Assembly: GCA_038213375.1 (NCBI GenBank)
Contig: JBBQTB010000031.1
Location: 1 to 64,000 of the forward strand
Direction of reading: 5' to 3'
DNA: 64,000 nt
Origin: JAAUTT01 sp038213375
GTDB lineage: Bacteria > Bacteroidota > Bacteroidia > Bacteroidales > JAAUTT01
Part shown: piece after piece, positions 63,201 to 64,000 of the stretch
Layout of the letters: every line of letters begins with the position of its first letter
How positions within the stretch are numbered: position 1 is the first letter of the stretch
The notes under the pieces: model-generated
The model's input: only the letters and a program-made list of their open reading frames with translations
Databases searched by the model: none
What the model was told of the DNA's origin: nothing
Program-made: the position numbers and the translations under genes

Positions 63201-64000
63201 AAATTGGGGCTCCCTTTGCCATCACAGTCATTGGCGGACTTGGACTTAGTACCTTGTTAACGCTCGTTTTTATTCCAACCCTTTATACCGGTTTGCGAAG
63301 GTCGCTGGACTGGATTTATGAACAAAAACTGTGGATTAAGATCACCATGATTGTGGTTTGTGCGTTGGGCGGGTATCTCATCTACAAAAAAATAGACAGC
63401 CTGGTATGGCAGATTATCGATTACATACTTTTATCGGTGTTGACACCAGCAAGTTTTTTCTTTGTTCAAAACAGCCTGCGCAAAGCAAACGAAAAACTGA
63501 TAGATGAAAGTACCCTGCTGAACATCAATGTTCGCAATCTGGTTAAAATTTACGATCGCGATAGCCGTTTTATGCGTGAATGGAAATCGGGGATTAAGAT
63601 CAGAAAACGATTGGGAATTGAACGTAAATACGAGCGGTTAAGGGATATGGATTATTTGTTCTGGCAATTGCCATTTGTAGGTTTTATCGTATATTTTCTG
63701 TATTTCTACCTTGAGAATGAATTTTGGTCGTTTTTGTTACCATCAGCATTATACTTTATGGGGTTACTAATCATCATACCCTTAAAAAAATATACTGCCT
63801 TTAGGAACGCCCGCAACGGCAAAAAATGGGTTTCCCGCTGGGCAAAATGGGGATACCTGTTGTTTTTCTGGGGATTCCCTTCCCTGGGTATGATCCTTTT
63901 CAAACGAAAATTCGGTTTAATTGGATTAGTCATCCCATCAACAGTTATCTGGTACCTTTTGATAATTATTAAGGTAACATCGGACAAGCTTTACCGTGAA
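60218..64000 (+). CDS. Second RND efflux permease with long C-terminal extension (partial)
   Basis: The frame is open for 1261 codons from the ATG at 60218 to the window end, so the gene is incomplete. Residues 1 to about 1028 are a complete RND permease: PVELYPNTQIPYLFVQIST, helix 4 LGMALAIGMLLDNSVVVMENIY, and GFIILIGVVVNNGIILIDYSN near helix 11. The protein then continues for at least 233 residues with hydrophobic segments, a short stretch NINVRNLVKIYDRDSRF (about 1102-1118) that resembles the first strand of an ABC ATPase, and about four further membrane helices. Ordinary RND permeases end near 1050. It lies 9 bp after the first RND gene and probably forms a heteromeric pump with it. Confidence 0.9.
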   Translation, partial: MNFIIKRKIFIAMLFIALTMLGIFSYRQLPVELYPNTQIPYLFVQISTQLEIDPKYMESQAIIPLEGIIGTLKGVEKIVSTASQKQGFIQISYNPSTNIKFAYLKLIEKIEEAKKRIPSDFYVQAVKFDMEQLNNTLMKLQVRGGGGVDRVRQVINREILTRIQNINGIANVATFGGKEKSLEIVLREDVCKAYGIRPSDIRSALNNNSRARTFAGKVTNDNQLIFVNVISEYADVANIRELIVKEQGRIKLKDIAEINFGVKTQDSYSRVNGKEAVTMQLTRDTQSNMIDLANRVKKEIDVLNKELKGKDIEIVIQENSAETMEKNLSLIMKLALIGGLLAIFVLWIFLRNLTLVVAIGLAIPISVYTAFNFFYAYGITINSLTLLGMALAIGMLLDNSVVVMENIYRLASKKVNIETAVTQGTTEVWRSILAATLTSVMVFLPFVFSKNFMVEVLGKHIGVSIISTLLVSLLVALLLVPMITHTFLKYRKKDKPIQFETISYHNRLIQIYLVLLKSCMRFPARTVMGALGIFFLTLLMSLGISMINTTEPEVVNLSLYVNMPGGTTLDNTDKMVTEAEKRLEKLKEKKEYFSQIYEKEAVITITLIKDFKKVRNFSIPKIKQEIMKSVSGLHPASFSWEPPISGGRFGTSSGEGAGNLGFEDLMGIGSKVEKVLIKGENYDQIVSQANLVKYYLSSQSSISAVNINIPDASPEILMNFDKQLMAFYNIPASSVLTELNSFPHQFSSGAKFKQGVNEYDIQIITKTPAKQDERNLNDLKHLPVRGSDSSQFELQNIARFNFTSGLPSIKRTNQQKQIEVVYSFINEVQNDKELLTASRLEVDNQVQNIRLPSGIATEVIHDTQDLSDFYFLILAAFVLIYMILASVFESFSTPVVLMFSIPLAAIGSLTALILTGNSIYNANALTGFIILIGVVVNNGIILIDYSNVLRKQGYRPSRSLMMSGLARVRPILITSITTVIALFPLAMGKAEYVTQIGAPFAITVIGGLGLSTLLTLVFIPTLYTGLRRSLDWIYEQKLWIKITMIVVCALGGYLIYKKIDSLVWQIIDYILLSVLTPASFFFVQNSLRKANEKLIDESTLLNINVRNLVKIYDRDSRFMREWKSGIKIRKRLGIERKYERLRDMDYLFWQLPFVGFIVYFLYFYLENEFWSFLLPSALYFMGLLIIIPLKKYTAFRNARNGKKWVSRWAKWGYLLFFWGFPSLGMILFKRKFGLIGLVIPSTVIWYLLIIIKVTSDKLYRE

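Overview
This is chromosomal DNA from a Bacteroidota organism, most likely an anaerobic or microaerophilic member of the Bacteroidales/Marinilabiliales. The evidence is the low GC, promoter boxes of the Bacteroidota TTTG/TAnnTTTG type, a PorP/SprF-type IX secretion (T9SS) locus with a type B sorting domain, Y_Y_Y/propeller sensor kinases, rubrerythrin and high-molecular-weight rubredoxin, and a TusE/DsrE sulfur relay. No rRNA, tRNA or CRISPR array was seen. The species assignment is inference.

Layout. 1-1.2 kb: six 23-bp tandem repeats, a DoxX-like membrane protein and a MITE-like element. 1.2-4.7 kb: an atypical SDR epimerase, a serine beta-lactamase-like hydrolase and DNA polymerase IV. 4.7-11 kb: secreted GH42, GH5 and GH9 glycoside hydrolases. 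11-16.6 kb: flavoprotein-rubredoxin, rubrerythrin, a NodB deacetylase, then a DsrE/TusE/SQR-like sulfur operon divergent from a Crp/Fnr regulator. The gap between them holds one CRP-type and two FNR-type palindromes. 16.7-20.5 kb: a large hybrid sensor kinase.

20.5-27.6 kb is an accessory stretch: the stranded 3' end of a transglutaminase-like gene, a DUF900 hydrolase, a thermolysin-type (M4) protease with an emfourin-like inhibitor, a HEPN-like protein, and two adjacent clusters of unrecognised genes. In the first cluster (24488-26188) three consecutive proteins share the same roughly 60-residue module (G-D-I-x3-I ... [FL]-H), once alone, once at the end of a larger soluble protein and once inside a membrane protein. 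This is the best candidate here for an undescribed system.

27.6-42.2 kb: a PD40 propeller protein, an overlapping lipoprotein/TPR gene pair, and on the minus strand a T9SS surface operon (type B CTD adhesin, PorP/SprF, PD40-PKD protein, secreted protein) followed by a propeller-SpoIIE phosphatase sensor. 42.2-46.7 kb: a yccF gene bracketed by inverted repeats, and a heterodimeric ABC exporter with one degenerate ATP site. 47-49.7 kb: a YtrA/GntR-regulated ABC operon. 49.9-64 kb: an export operon with an ABC ATPase, an ABC permease fused to a degenerate M1-peptidase-like region and a golvesin-type domain, TolC, an RND adaptor and two RND permeases. The last permease runs off the window with an unusual C-terminal membrane extension.
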